This document shows positions 1 through 64,000 of a stretch of 64,000 nt of DNA, one piece after another (within the stretch, counting starts at the first letter, position 1; each line of letters opens with the position of its first letter). The notes below the pieces were generated by a model. It did not search any database. It worked only from the letters and a program-made list of their open reading frames with translations, and was not told the origin of the DNA. Position numbers and translations under genes: made by a program. Source of the DNA: Ceriagrion tenellum (lineage: Eukaryota > Arthropoda > Insecta > Odonata > Coenagrionidae); assembly GCA_963169105.1 (NCBI GenBank), contig OY720642.1, forward strand, positions 19,214,965-19,278,964, given 5' to 3'.

Positions 1-620
1 TCACTTCCTGTGAAAGTCATCACACAACTGCCACACCTATACTGTGGGTGGAGTAAACATAAAATCTTCAGATACAGTAAAATATCTTGGAATTACCTTA
101 ACTTCTGATATATCATGGGGAACACACTTACAAAATATATGCGGCACAGTATTAAAGAAACTAGGTTTTGTTAAGCATGTAATAGGAAGATCCTCTGATG
201 TAAATGTCAAAGAGAGATGCTAATATGCTCTGGTTAGGCCACACCTCGAATACTCCGTGACCATTTGGGGCCCTGGTCTTAAAGATTTAACCAAAAAAAT
301 TAATTAAATACAAAGGAAAGCAGCGTGCTTCATTGAAAACTGCTGCGAGCGAACATATAGTGTCTCACAGCTTTTAGAGGAATTAAGGTGGGAACTCCTA
401 GAGACTCGGAGGCTACACCCTAATCTTAGGTTACTTGAGAAATTCAGATCTGGTGTGTTTCAGAGCAACATAGAGAATATTATCATGACTCCTCACTACA
501 TCTCTAGGTCTGACAGAAGCGATGAAATAAGAGAGATACACTGCCTAACAGATAGGCACAAAAACTCATTCTTTCCATGCGCAATAAGCAACCACAATAA
601 AATCTGAAATCCACTAAATA
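1..620 (+). mobile_element. Non-LTR retrotransposon fossil (reverse transcriptase C-terminal part)
   Basis: Reading across several stops and frameshifts, the + strand gives VKYLGITLTSDISWGTHLQN near 90-150 and ALVRPHLEYSVTIWGP near 225-275. These are the conserved end of the reverse transcriptase and thumb of jockey/CR1-type elements. A final decayed segment ends near 620 with a typical SFFP motif. The element is truncated by the window start and is not functional. Confidence 0.8.
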
Positions 621-1971
621 CACACCCATTTTACACGTCACCATAATACACTGCCTGAAACCTTACATCTGTACATGGCTGGTGACCTAGCACCCCCTGC
701 CACATGCCCATGCTGTGGCTCAAAGGGTAGTATGTAGCTGTAGATGTAGAACAGCAAGTCTGTAATACTGTGTACCATACCAAGAGATTCACAAGTGCAA
801 CCATGTCTGAAGTTTCACACAATGGTACCTAGCTCAGATCATGCATGAGAATCTGAATTCCCCTGCAATTTACCATAATTGTCTAATTCTTATCCAAAAC
901 AATCCAACTGATACTTCTGCTGCGTTCTAAATCATTATCAACATTTACATAATAGGAGTACACACAAACATTCTCTGTAGGGTAATTCCAGCAATGCAGG
1001 TTATATAACTGCATGTGAAACTTGTGTAAGAGCTCCTCATATGCCCCGACACTATCATTCTACAAGAATATGTTAACCTGCTTGTGCCTTTCCAGTATAT
1101 CCCTCCTCCTAGGCCTGCTATTGGACTGCATTCTTATAAGGTCATTTCTTATGCTTGGATACTCGAGAAAATTTTGAAATAATCATGGCAATGTATTGTT
1201 GCTCAATTATGGCAAGGAAAGGAGAATTACGTCCAAAACACCATTTACATTTTGAAATTTTTGAACTTTAATCACATTATTTTCTAGAAAACATTTTATG
1301 CATACTGCAGAATTACATTTATATTTCTGCCTTAGTGAGGAATAGATACCATGCCTCTCTTCTCACTTCTTCCTTGTGAAACCCAAACATTGCTACATGA
1401 GCATTACCGTCAAAACTGTTGTCGTAGTTTGACAAAGTCTGGTACACAGCACCTACTTGGTATCTAATAAATGAGATTACTCATTGATGATCATTGAAAA
1501 GTGTGGATTCTCATGTGCAATAGTAATGGTGTGTATCGTTTATGTACAACCACAAGACTAACCTTTTCAAAGACCCAGCAAAGGTGAGAGGTTGATGAAG
1601 GTTCCAAAGAGGTTATCCAGAATCTGCAAAGAACAAATAGTATTGAATTCAAAATGAAAAAGTCAAAATTAAGTCAAATAGTCAAGGTGCATGCAAACAC
1701 TCAGAATCCTACAGGTACTCACTGAATACTGACAATTGCAATGTACTCAATGTGGTTTGGCAGGATTCACAGGGATTGCAAGTGGACCACCTCCCAATGG
1801 TGACAGATTTCAGCTACACGGCTTGGAGCTTGAGCAGGCATTGCCTAAGGCCTTCTTATGTACTTATCAGCTTATTTCAACTTTGTTATTTGAGTTTATT
1901 ATTAAGAAAGAAATGGCTGCTGTAAAGAATTTTATCCTTCATTGTGGTCTTATATGTATCCATTGTTTTAG
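620..1971. other. Intronic sequence, nothing recognised
   Basis: AT-rich intron upstream of the first visible FANCM exon. Short open frames on both strands show no recognisable protein, and no convincing additional FANCM exon was found. Confidence 0.6.
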
Positions 1972-54765
<52,794 letters not shown>

Positions 54766-57700
54766 GAAGAGGTAGCAGTTAATTTTCATACGCATGTGGA
54801 GTTATATTTTTTTGAGAGTTATCCTGGATAATGCTAGTCAAATGCAATGAGAGAAGGATTCAATTGGTATGTTGTTTGTAATGGGTCTTTGTGTCAATGT
54901 AAAATCCCCTTCATTCACTTTAACCCACTTCAAGAATTCATTTTTGTAAAATAGTTGTCTTGACTATCTCTGCTTTGTTTCAATGACATCAAATATTCAT
55001 GACTAAAAAAGTGTGAACTTTATTGTAATAGTTTTGAATTACTTTACATGCTACACTGGTACTGAGTGGCATGTGGAAAAAAATACCTTACAATTTGCTT
55101 CTTGTCAAATTTTATTCATAGAGATATCTATGGTTGTTCTCTCTAATTAAAATAATTGTTTTTGTTAAATTATTACACAAATAACTTTTGTAATTTATTT
55201 TTCTGTGGTGAAAATGTCTATCTGAGAAATGAATGATGAAATTGAAATGTATATATTTTTATGGCATTATAATAAATGCAGTATTTTTAATGTTTTGACT
55301 GTTTATGTTTTTTTGCATAAATGCTAGTTAAGTAATAGGCAATGAGGAGAGACATTTTTTTCATGAAATCTTTTGGTAATCATCATCTTGGGGCATTCAA
55401 GGTTATTTACCATGTATTTCCACCTGTTTTTTTATATTATTTATATATATTTATAAGAAACCTGTTTTAATATAGCTTTTTAAAAATTGATTACTTTCAC
55501 TGGTTATATAATTCATGCAAAGTAAATATTATAAAAATGTGGGAAAAAGTGATCACAGTTTAGATTGCTTGCAAACTTATTGTCTGAATAAATGTGGAAC
55601 TGATGACATTGAAAGTTTTGTTAGGGGTTCTTAGAATTCTCCCTTACAAAAGTTCCTGTATTAACTTGCCTGAAATAATGACATTAGTCCTCTTTTTTTT
55701 CTAATGTAAAATCAAATTAATACGTGGAACAAATATTCACATGCATACTGTATCGCAAGTTGCTAAGGTATTTTCTGCTGTTTGTAACAGCAATATTTTG
55801 ATGGAAAATTAATGGGACAACACAAAACCTGCATTAATTCTTGGAGTAGTTGTTGAATGTTTAACCAGTCCTTCCTTCAGTGGGTAACCCTGTTGTTCAA
55901 TTGTGAGGAAAAAGATGTCACAGTTGCATTGTGGGTTGCATTTTAGTCTCAACTGAAGCTGTATCTATTATTTTGTATTATTAGCCATGGAATATCTGTA
56001 TGATTTTCTCTCATAATGCTAAAAAAATTGCCACTACTCACTTTTGATAGCTGATGTTTGAACTTAAATGGGAGGCTTAAATTCAGATGCACATAGTAAT
56101 TTACTAGAAAAAGTGGTTAACTATCACGATGCTATGCCTTTCAAGAAGTACTTACTTGCACTTAACTGGAAGTTCAAAAATCAAGCTTTACCACATGCCT
56201 AGGCCATTTCAGTTCCATTTTGATAGATTTAGGTGTTGTTAGAACACACACCACCTGGCTATGGCAATTGGCAATAATACAGTTGATCTTTGCAAATCGG
56301 ATTTATATCAGGTGAGGGGTTGTCCTGATCAAGTCTGAGTCTGGAATTTCTCGAAAGAAAAAATTGGTTTTTTAGGGTACAAACCCTCAGTCAGCTAAGA
56401 CTTCTTATCAATTTCTTTGAGGTAGGTGAGGGCAATGGTCATTAATTGTGGCTTCAAGACGACATTACCATGCAAATACAATGATTTATGCGATGCACTT
56501 GATACGTTAAGGCAATGAATCATAAGACATCTTTTATCAAAACTAGTGGTATTAGTGGTTATCATAAATAGTGAGTGATTTATTTTTGCCATTACAAGTT
56601 GAACTTATAATGGGAAAGATAACCGACAATTATGTATCAGTTACATATAAAGGCAGTAGTGATGTCAAATGCCCAATAACCTTATAGCTTAGCCAAACAT
56701 CGATATTTTTGGTGTCGCCGGCTGTGGCAACTTTTCTTTTCTGCTCCAATAAGTCTGTAGGGTCATCTCCAATAAGAACAGCTTGAATTGGTAGGTTCTC
56801 AGAGGAATTCATCTGTGAAATTTCCCCAATTTTGAGTCTTCACTGTTTATTAATGAACGAGAACTGTGGAAAATTACTTAAAATATTTACTGTGGCAAAA
56901 ATATGAGATAGACAATGCAAATTTACTACTCTCTCATAGAAAGAAAGCAATTGTGAACTTTTTTCAATCTCAGTGTGTGGGGTTCAAAGTCGGGTGGAAC
57001 AAAATAAAATATGTAGTGTGACACCCCAGTGCTTATTGCAAAGGAAATCCCACTTGGGGAAATGCGGTGCCGTTGCGAACCAATGTCAGTATGCTCCCAG
57101 CCGTTTCCCATGACTCAAGCGAAGAATACAGTAAGCTGAGTATTAAAAAGTATTGCAAACTTATTAATGCTGATGCACTAAATCATTTGCCATTTGAATG
57201 AATAGCAAAGAGTTATGTGAGAAGTACCTATGTAGTAGATTATTGGCATGTTGAAGCTGCAAATGATATGTTTCCTTTGTAACAATTTATATTTACTGTG
57301 GGAAATGCTTGCATGCTTTGATGAAAAGTTATAACGTTAACATGAGCTGCATTTTTAGACAAGAGTGCGAATCCCATTCAGCTTCAGCTATCATTGCGAT
57401 ATCATCCCCTAAGGTGGAATCTCACCCCTAGGTTAGAATTCGTACTCCCTGCGATATCCCGTGTGAATTTCGCTCCCACTTATCGCATTCACGTTCCTCG
57501 CTTATGTTTGTCTACATTAACCATAGAAAAATAATTGGTGATCAAATTTACTGATACTTTATTTTAGAGAGTAGTTATCAATATCACACAAAATAATTGT
57601 TTCAGGAAAAATCCTAACCTTTGACATGTATAATCTCCACATATACCATTCACCACTTACTAAAGACATATCTGGATTAGCGAGTGTATGTTGCATTAAT

Positions 57701-58112
57701 TTCTGTATTGGTGTCAGCATTCTCCAATCATGACTTATTTACTGTACCTACTTAGATGGTACAACCATTCCTCTGGATGGTGAGCACCAATCAGGCGGAA
57801 GTCGAACGGGAATAAGAGGAAAATCTGTCAGCATTAACAATTGCCAGAATTGTGGAGAATCGCTTTATGCTCTCCCATTCATCTTCATAGTGAACAATGA
57901 GGCCGCACTACTGGAAGTTTTCACCATAGGTTAATCTCAAACTTTAGGAGCCTTCAAGCGTGAGGCTCTGTTTATAAAACAAGTCCTTTATTCTGTCACC
58001 CTTGTTGAAAATTTCCTGCCGATTTGGGCTATATACTGTGATTGGTTGAGTTGAGGCGAAAACAACTTTCGTATTAACATTCGCCGAAGTTTGCTTTGAA
58101 TTAGGATGGTTT
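54766..58112. other. FANCM 3' UTR and downstream intergenic sequence
   Basis: AT-rich. A minus-strand frame at 56630-56812 begins NLPIQAVLIGDDPTDLLEQK and has a faint protein-like look, loosely recalling the VGDDPAS..Y...K segment of methylenetetrahydrofolate dehydrogenases, but I cannot support an assignment. Nothing else was recognised. Confidence 0.45.
55271..55276 (+). terminator. Possible FANCM polyadenylation signal
   Basis: AATAAA lies about 510 nt after the proposed stop codon. A second AATAAA at 55587-55592 is an alternative. Both are simple matches in AT-rich sequence. Confidence 0.35.
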
Positions 58113-58181
58113 GATGGTGTAACTGGCTAGAGTTCCTGACCGGCAATTAGTGAATCCGGGTTCGAGTCCCGGTCTAGTCGG
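58113..58181 (+). mobile_element. tRNA-derived SINE head or tRNA pseudogene
   Basis: An A-box-like sequence, TGGTGTAACTGGC, is followed 30 bp later by a perfect B box in GGGTTCGAGTCCC. The T arm CCGGG/CCCGG pairs fully over a 7-base loop. A regular seven-base-pair acceptor stem is not evident, so it is more likely the pol III promoter head of a SINE than a functional tRNA. A downstream SINE body is not delimited. Confidence 0.6.
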
Positions 58182-59190
58182 TTGGTTCGCTCGGTGAATT
58201 ATTCCGCGGTAATACTTCTTATAGTTCTCTTGATAGGTTGTTCGCCGACAGACAGTTCTTCTTTATCCTCGTGTCGTGCAAGGACTTCTGCCGGTATGAT
58301 TGTCGATTTACTTGACATCGCTAGTAATGGATGTCGAACAAAAGAGCCAATAAGAAGGAATTAGTTTTTTTATCGAAGATATACTTCGTTTCTAGCCAAA
58401 GTAGTGAAGCATAAGGATGCATAAATGCGATTCTAATGTAGACAAATTACGACAAGTAGTTCGTAAGAGGAGAGTGATAAGAAAAGTATGGGCACTACAA
58501 ATTGCTAATCCACATTTTCGGAGGCTAATAGTTAATTTAGAGGTTCTGACGTGACATCAAGGACGCCGAAAGACTTTGAGGATAATATCATAATTTTTAA
58601 TTTATTTCGTGAATTCAACGCTACATATTGTCCAATGGTCCTTGAGAAATGTAATTAACTTTACGGATCTTTCTGAAAAGTTTTCAAACATTCACAACGT
58701 CGATGGATCTGGTTTGTAGTTTTGCCATCGGCGCAGATAGCAAGTGACCTAAGTTTGAGACGAATTATCCAGAGAACGCCTGGGTCAATTTTATGATATC
58801 GAAAGTAAAATGATTGCAAGTAAACGTTTTGTCAACCCTAATGATTAAGCGTGTGGTAAGTTGACTGCAGATATAGGTAGCTCAAAAACAATGGGCACAC
58901 AAAGTGAACTAAGATAATTAAAGATTTAAGTATGGCCAAGACCCATATAAAAAGGCTTCTAGCTCAAATATTAAAAAAGGGGGGGAAGGAGGATGAGGAA
59001 GGGGGAAATTACCGTCTGGTAAGAGCGTGCTGGTTGCCGGCGTCGGCGGGCGTCCTGAGAGAAGGAGTGGCGTCGGATCGCGGCTCGTCGAGTCCCCCGC
59101 CAGAGAATGCGCAACTGAGACCTCCCTCGCCCAGCTAAGAAACCTCAAATACTCAGGTGGTGTTTGGCTCCCAAGTCCCTAGTTCTCTTA

Positions 59191-59393
59191 AGGCCGCTTT
59201 ACACGGTACATTTTATTGTACAAACGAATGTACGAATTCCTTCATGAAGGAAATTGTACCGTGTAAAGCTGCAAATTGTATGATTGTCTGAATGACTTTA
59301 CGGGAAATAGAACCTGCTCTAATTCCATTCAGTTTCTTGTACATTCTATGATACATTAGTTTGTACAATAAAATGTACCGTGTAAAGCGGCCT
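59191..59393. mobile_element. Harbinger-type MITE with TTA target duplication
   Basis: 203 bp with inverted ends AGGCCGCTTTACACGG, extending to GTACATTTTATTGTACAAA. TTA sits at 59188-59190 and 59394-59396. A 3-bp TTA/TAA duplication with such ends is typical of PIF/Harbinger MITEs. Non-coding. Confidence 0.8.
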
Positions 59394-59517
59394 TTAGACC
59401 ACCGGCACTTGATGACAGCACGTGCGTCATGCCCGCGGGGGATTTCAACACTCGCGATTGTAGTTTCGGGACCGAAGAGAGGTCCATCGATGAATGTACG
59501 GCTGTATGAAATATTGA

Positions 59518-59703
59518 GGTCAATTTATTCGGGTTTTTCCCGCGTTGATTCATATTAACGGACTACAGTTTTGCTCACGTTACGGCTAGCCTCGTCAGGT
59601 CCTGAATTTCGTGATTTAGGACCTGATGACTCTAGCTGTAACGTTAGCGAAACTGTTGTCCGTTAATATGAATCAACGCGGGAAAAATCCAAATAAACTG
59701 ACC
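59518..59703. mobile_element. Long hairpin element with hammerhead-like core
   Basis: Arms of about 86 bp (59518-59604 and 59618-59703) are imperfect inverted repeats around a short loop. The right arm contains CTGATGA (59623-59629) and CGAAAC (59648-59653) with a pairable stem between them (CTAGC with GTTAG), and GGAC/GTCC (59619-59622, 59658-59661) on the outside. This is the arrangement of a hammerhead ribozyme core. One mismatch sits at the base of stem II. Whether it is active is unknown. Confidence 0.55.
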
Positions 59704-59883
59704 ACAATAAATCACTGCTGAAGCCTCCATACCTATATGAAATTTTGTTGGACAGGCGAAGAGGGAAAAGGACCCACCTTTTGACCCCCCCGGTAAGAAA
59801 TTGACAACTTTCAGGGATTACCTACAGCGCAAATATTGTATGTTCGATGATACTCAAACCTTATCGCAATCATTCTCCAGCCT

Positions 59884-60375
59884 TTGATTGCGCTACTGTT
59901 AAATTTTAGACATAACTTCATTTGTGAAAATGTTGTCTTTATTTTTGTGGAATACCTTTATCTTCCGCCTTACTGCTTGGAGATAGATCTGCGTGACACC
60001 ATTGGCATTGTCGTGAGTTCAGGAATACGATTTATGTATTTCCAATGTATGGAAGTGAAGGTGTATTTTATAACAATTTTATGTGAAGTTTTTATTACCC
60101 TTCAGCGGGTGTTGTGTATGGTAGTCGGGCACTCAGAACTTTCTCCGCCGTCTCCTCACGTTTCCTCGCGGTATTGCCTGGCAACTCTCCCGGCAGAGCA
60201 TCAAAATAAAATAATTGACAATGAAGGAGAGAAGCTTGAAAAAATAGCGTACCGGGTACGTAATTCATATTACTCGCGTAAAAAAACATCCGTAGGTTTG
60301 CCGTTTTTATCATGTCAGCAACTTGATGGTGAATTTAATGTACCACGACAACTCAAAGGATGGTTTGAGGATTGA
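59884..60375 (+). other. Unrecognised 163-codon open frame
   Basis: The longest open frame downstream of FANCM. Its second half (CLATLPAEHQNKIIDNEGEK to VPRQLKGWFED) looks compositionally protein-like. The first half is hydrophobic and AT-rich. No family was recognised, and no splice or promoter evidence sets it apart. It could be chance or part of a transposon. Confidence 0.25.
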
Positions 60376-63300
60376 TGCCTGATTAGTCGTGTATGCATTT
60401 GAATACCGTCAGGGTGCGAGTTCTGTGCATAGAAATTTTCTGGTTAAATGAAAAATATTTTGATTATTTCAAAATGAAATTTGATTTGTATTTCTGAAAA
60501 AACAACACCAAATGAATTATAAGCACCGTGTTCATCATTATTATTGGTCGTGTACTAGGAGATTCTGATGGAAGTCATGAGGCGGCTAATTTCTTGATTA
60601 ACTCAGATCATTAAGACCCACCCATATTTCAGTGTTTTGGCGCCATTATATTTGTGTACATCCTGGAATCGTACACAAGTAGATGCTTGAATTTGGGCTT
60701 GAAAGGGGCTCATAACAATCACATTAGGCGAGAGAGGCTAAAAGAACGGATCACTAACGATAATAGATGGGCTAACAAAAGGACCTCATGGTAAACCACC
60801 CTCACGCAAAATTAGATTTTTTTTAAATTACGACGGTAAGCCATCAAATGAAATAATTATGTTTCCATAGAAATTCTTATAATTTTCCCAGGGTTCCGTT
60901 TGACCGAATAGAATTTCTTAGAATTCAACCGATATGGGAGAGGCAGTGAAGAGGACTGAGGCAGTTATGGTTATAGTGGCTTATTTCTTTCACTTAACGT
61001 TGATAGTTTAAATTAAATAATATCAGGAATAGTTTTCTTTAATGCCGCAGGGAAGCTAGCTTACAGGCATTGTTCGTTTATAATAAAGAATTTTAGTAAA
61101 GGTTTAATCAGTAAATATTTTTAAACCAGAGGAAAAATATGATACGTACCGTATGATGACTTGAATATTACATTATTTTCTGGGGTTGAAAGAAGATGCC
61201 GAATAAAAGTACTCAAGCAGGAATACTTACAACCATTACAGCGCTTCTGTTGTTGTCATGGTAACCGCCCTCCGCTGTGCGCCGACGTTGCAAATTACTC
61301 TTTTGTTTTCCAAGGCGTTTAGTTAAAAAAAGTCGAGTTATTAAGGCTCATAATTGCATTTTAGCTGGTGAAATTATTTCATCAATCAATGGACAAACGC
61401 TGAAAAGACTTATAGATTAGAAAAATGCTTATCATATCACCTGTGCCCTTGGGCGTGATGAGGATTTATGTAAGGTGGGTGCAGGACACCCATCCGTAGC
61501 TGTAGATTTATGTTAGGGGGCAGGACATCGTCCTGTCTGGCTCCAGAGAGTAGATTTCGCGTGAAAGGTCTTGTCCAGAGGGGGCACACCGTGTTCATCA
61601 TTATTATTCACCGGTCCACAGCTGCTTACCTTGCCTCCCCTCGGCTACGCCCATGCCTGTGCCTACAGTAAGTCCTCGGATTTTTCTCAATATATTCTAT
61701 TCCAATACAAACCTTGCTCATTTTTTCTAGTTTCTTTTACCGTGGTTAGCGTTTTTACGCTGGTGGCCTCTACTGAACTCCTTGCGGGGGCATTTTCTTT
61801 GTAGTGATTGCTAATCTACCCACCTTTCATATCTCGTATGTATCGATATTTACTGTTCATTAAGATGTGTATGAGCGCATAAACTATATTTCTAAAGGGC
61901 AATAATTTGACTAATGATGAAGAACAACGTCTATGGCTCCTTTTAACAGTTGCAAATGGTAGAAAAGTAAATAAACTTTGATCTTGTTTTCGCTGTGAAT
62001 TAATTGCGGAAAATTGTATTTGCCGCTGTAAAATAGGCAATGCTTTTGTTTTTTAATTTAATTTTACTTTTTTTGAGATACGAACTTTGTTTATTTTTTC
62101 CCTCCTTAAATAGACCATTCTGCACATATTCTGTTTGATCACATTTTCTGTCCGACCGATATTTCGGCCCCTGACAGTGCATCATCGCTCTCATTTCTAT
62201 GATTAATTTGGCTACATATTCAAGCGCCGTGCGGGACCTTTTCCCGTGGTCTAATCGGGTCGACTCGGGTATCAAAACTCTTGTCTCGCGCCGTAGCACC
62301 GAATACGACATACCCGACTCGAAAATTTTGACTTTTACTTTTTTGGTCCGCTCTTTGGAGGGTAAATACGCTGTGGAAGGTTTTGAAGGACTAAATATAG
62401 CAGTACGGGAGCATAGTTGAGCGAAAGAGCAGGTGTGACTCTAAGGTGCAAATGTCCCATTTTCATTTTCGCTGCAAATTTATTTGATTCGCTAAGAAAT
62501 ACAAGAAAAAATAACACTATGTGCTGTCAAAAAGCACTGGACTGCTAATATGCAGTATATGAACAATGCAAAAACTGCCAATTTTAGCAGTTTAGAATTG
62601 AAACCTTCCTCTCATTGAACCGTGCATTATAATAAAATATTAGGTTTTACCTTGGACGTTAACTGATGCTGGAAAATATTCATGGAATTGCTTCAATTCC
62701 AGCTGTTGATGAATCACACATATCCTCCAGGATGTATTTTGTAATGACCATTACTGCTGCATTAAGCGATTCTCACCATATCATGTTCAACGCTAGGTCT
62801 CCTTGTCGTTTGTCGATTGTCCTATTATGCTACTTTAAAAACTTTTCTATTGCACTAGATGTAAAAAATGATTTTATCTTAAAAATTTTTATGGCAATTC
62901 ATTATTTTTTTATCAAAATATTTTGGCCCCAAGTACCATTAGATGTAATAAAAATGTCTTCCTAAATATGATTTAGTTCTTTCCCGGCGTATTATGCTGA
63001 TGAAGTCTTCTTTATTTACTGCACTGCTGGTATCCATCATTTGCTGCACTTACTGCACTGCTGGTATCCACCGTCGGCTTCTACGTAAGTTTTTTGATGC
63101 TGAAGTTGTTTCGAGATGTTCTGGATGTGGTGAATGTTTTTGCACGTTTCTATCGCATCCCATAAACCACCTATTGATGTTTCTCGCTGGATCACGAAAG
63201 AGACGTCGCGGAGAAAACTTTCTTCACTTAAGATTAAACTTCTTCTGCACTTTATTTGCCCTGAAGATAAAGTAGCCACAACCTTAATTGACACTGCAGC

Positions 63301-63468
63301 ACGTTAAAGCTTGTGATGTAGCCTGATTAAAAATATAGAATTGCAAAGATTTAATCAGAGCAGACTCCCAGTCTAATAATTTGTCGGCTCTTTGGTCAAA
63401 AATCTGGGTAAAGAAATTAAACCCTGTGATCCTGGATATTTTAAATCATTTCTGTGCGTCCTCTTTCC
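60376..63468. other. Intergenic or 3' UTR sequence, little recognised
   Basis: A 22-bp direct repeat, CACCGTGTTCATCATTATTA followed by TT, occurs at 60524-60545 and 61587-61608. A minus-strand motif with GATGA (62182-62186) and CCGAAA (62162-62167) resembles the hammerhead-like hairpins elsewhere in the window. The end of this stretch is probably the 3' UTR of the minus-strand gene at 63469. Confidence 0.4.
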
Positions 63469-63888
63469 TTAAATGTAGGAGTCTTGCAATGCATAGCTAG
63501 CTTGGTATGGGGGAGGAGGCGGTTGCTGCAGAACTCTTGTAATCCCATTACCCATAACTGCTCGTCTTTCTCTGCTTGCCAATTGCTTGCCATTGGCTAT
63601 TCCCCTGATACCAATCCCATTTCTCGCTTCGTGATTTCTGACCTCTAACCTTGTATCGTCGTTCTGAATATCATTTTCAATTCCTTCCATCACCTCTCCG
63701 TGCCTGAGTGTGTGAACAGCTGCCACGGGTGTCAGAATAGTGCTTGGCCTTCCAATGAACCCGTTCGCTTGCACATTTTGTCTGGCCTCACTTCTTCTTC
63801 TCTGCTTATTGGTTATCTCAGCAATTTGCTGTTTGACTGCTTGGTAGAACTCTTCCTGAACGGATGGTGTATCCGTGTCTCCATCAAC
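63469..63888 (-). CDS. Probable terminal coding exon of an unidentified gene
   Basis: Read on the minus strand, an acceptor (TTAACAG) at about 63889-63895 opens 139 codons ending in TAA at 63469-63471, phase 0. The first third is polar and helical (EEFYQAVKQQIAEITNKQRR). The rest is rich in Arg, Gly and Asn, and the tail contains PPPPPYQ, which includes a PPxY WW-domain-binding motif, before ending QDSYI. I do not recognise the family. It looks like the cytoplasmic or disordered C-terminus of a longer protein whose other exons lie beyond the window. TTTATT at 63249-63254 would be its polyadenylation signal on this strand. Confidence 0.5.
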   Translation of the reverse strand, partial: VDGDTDTPSVQEEFYQAVKQQIAEITNKQRRRSEARQNVQANGFIGRPSTILTPVAAVHTLRHGEVMEGIENDIQNDDTRLEVRNHEARNGIGIRGIANGKQLASRERRAVMGNGITRVLQQPPPPPYQASYALQDSYI

Positions 63889-64000
63889 CTGTTAAGGCCG
63901 TCGCGAAAAATAAAAATGCACGTGAGAATTTGTTCAAACATTGGCCTTAAATTTATATTAATTATTTTCAAAAATTTTCGGTCATTTATTATATTGACAT

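Noticed and set aside
58113..58181. Functional tRNA gene
   Set aside because: The T arm is perfect, but the acceptor stem does not pair properly and no clear anticodon arm could be drawn.

Overview
This is animal nuclear DNA, almost certainly from an insect or another arthropod. It is AT-rich, has long introns with GT/AG splice signals, carries (TA)n microsatellites, and is crowded with piggyBac, Tc1/mariner, pogo, non-LTR retrotransposon and SINE remnants. There is no bacterial-style gene organisation. The species cannot be fixed from the sequence alone.

The dominant gene, on the + strand, is a FANCM orthologue (Fanconi anaemia group M DNA translocase, Hef/Mph1 family). I read 15 exons between 1972 and 54765. 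Every junction keeps phase, and together they give 6861 nt, which is 2286 codons plus a stop. The window opens inside the gene: exons for the N-terminal ATPase lobe (helicase motifs I to III) lie upstream. Visible parts, in order, are the insert domain and C-terminal helicase lobe (1972-11410), the post-helicase segment (12438-14423), a very large acidic linker exon (17406-20917), two short conserved exons (24047-25718), a second linker exon that runs into a degenerate ERCC4-type nuclease fold (30015-35096), and the C-terminal helix-hairpin-helix region (40788-41426 plus a terminal exon at 54663-54765).

The introns hold the mobile DNA. Fragments of non-LTR retrotransposons lie at 1-620, 5290-5560, 10130-11050, 14515-15410, 36266-37100 and 40146-40410. 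Short elements include a 5S rRNA-derived SINE with a 13-bp target duplication (33445-33675), a hairpin retroelement with a 13-bp target duplication (34407-34640), a head-to-head pair of tRNA-derived SINEs (37807-38013) and a tRNA-like SINE head (58113-58181). DNA transposons include a short piggyBac-type element (15413-16589), a mariner fossil (35380-36265), a terminal-inverted-repeat (TIR) element (39546-40020) and a Harbinger-type MITE (59191-59393).

The last FANCM intron (41427-54662) is a transposon nest. It holds a 4.3-kb piggyBac-like element whose transposase has one in-frame stop and whose 3' end has been tandemly duplicated together with host flank. It also holds an AACGTT-rich element (48284-49438) and a pogo-like element (49722-54371). 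The pogo-like element is itself interrupted by a Tc1/mariner-superfamily DD41D element with inverted repeats over 1 kb long, built partly of 137-bp tandem repeats.

Downstream of FANCM (54.8-64 kb) little is recognisable, apart from small repeats and the probable last coding exon of an unidentified minus-strand gene (63469-63888).
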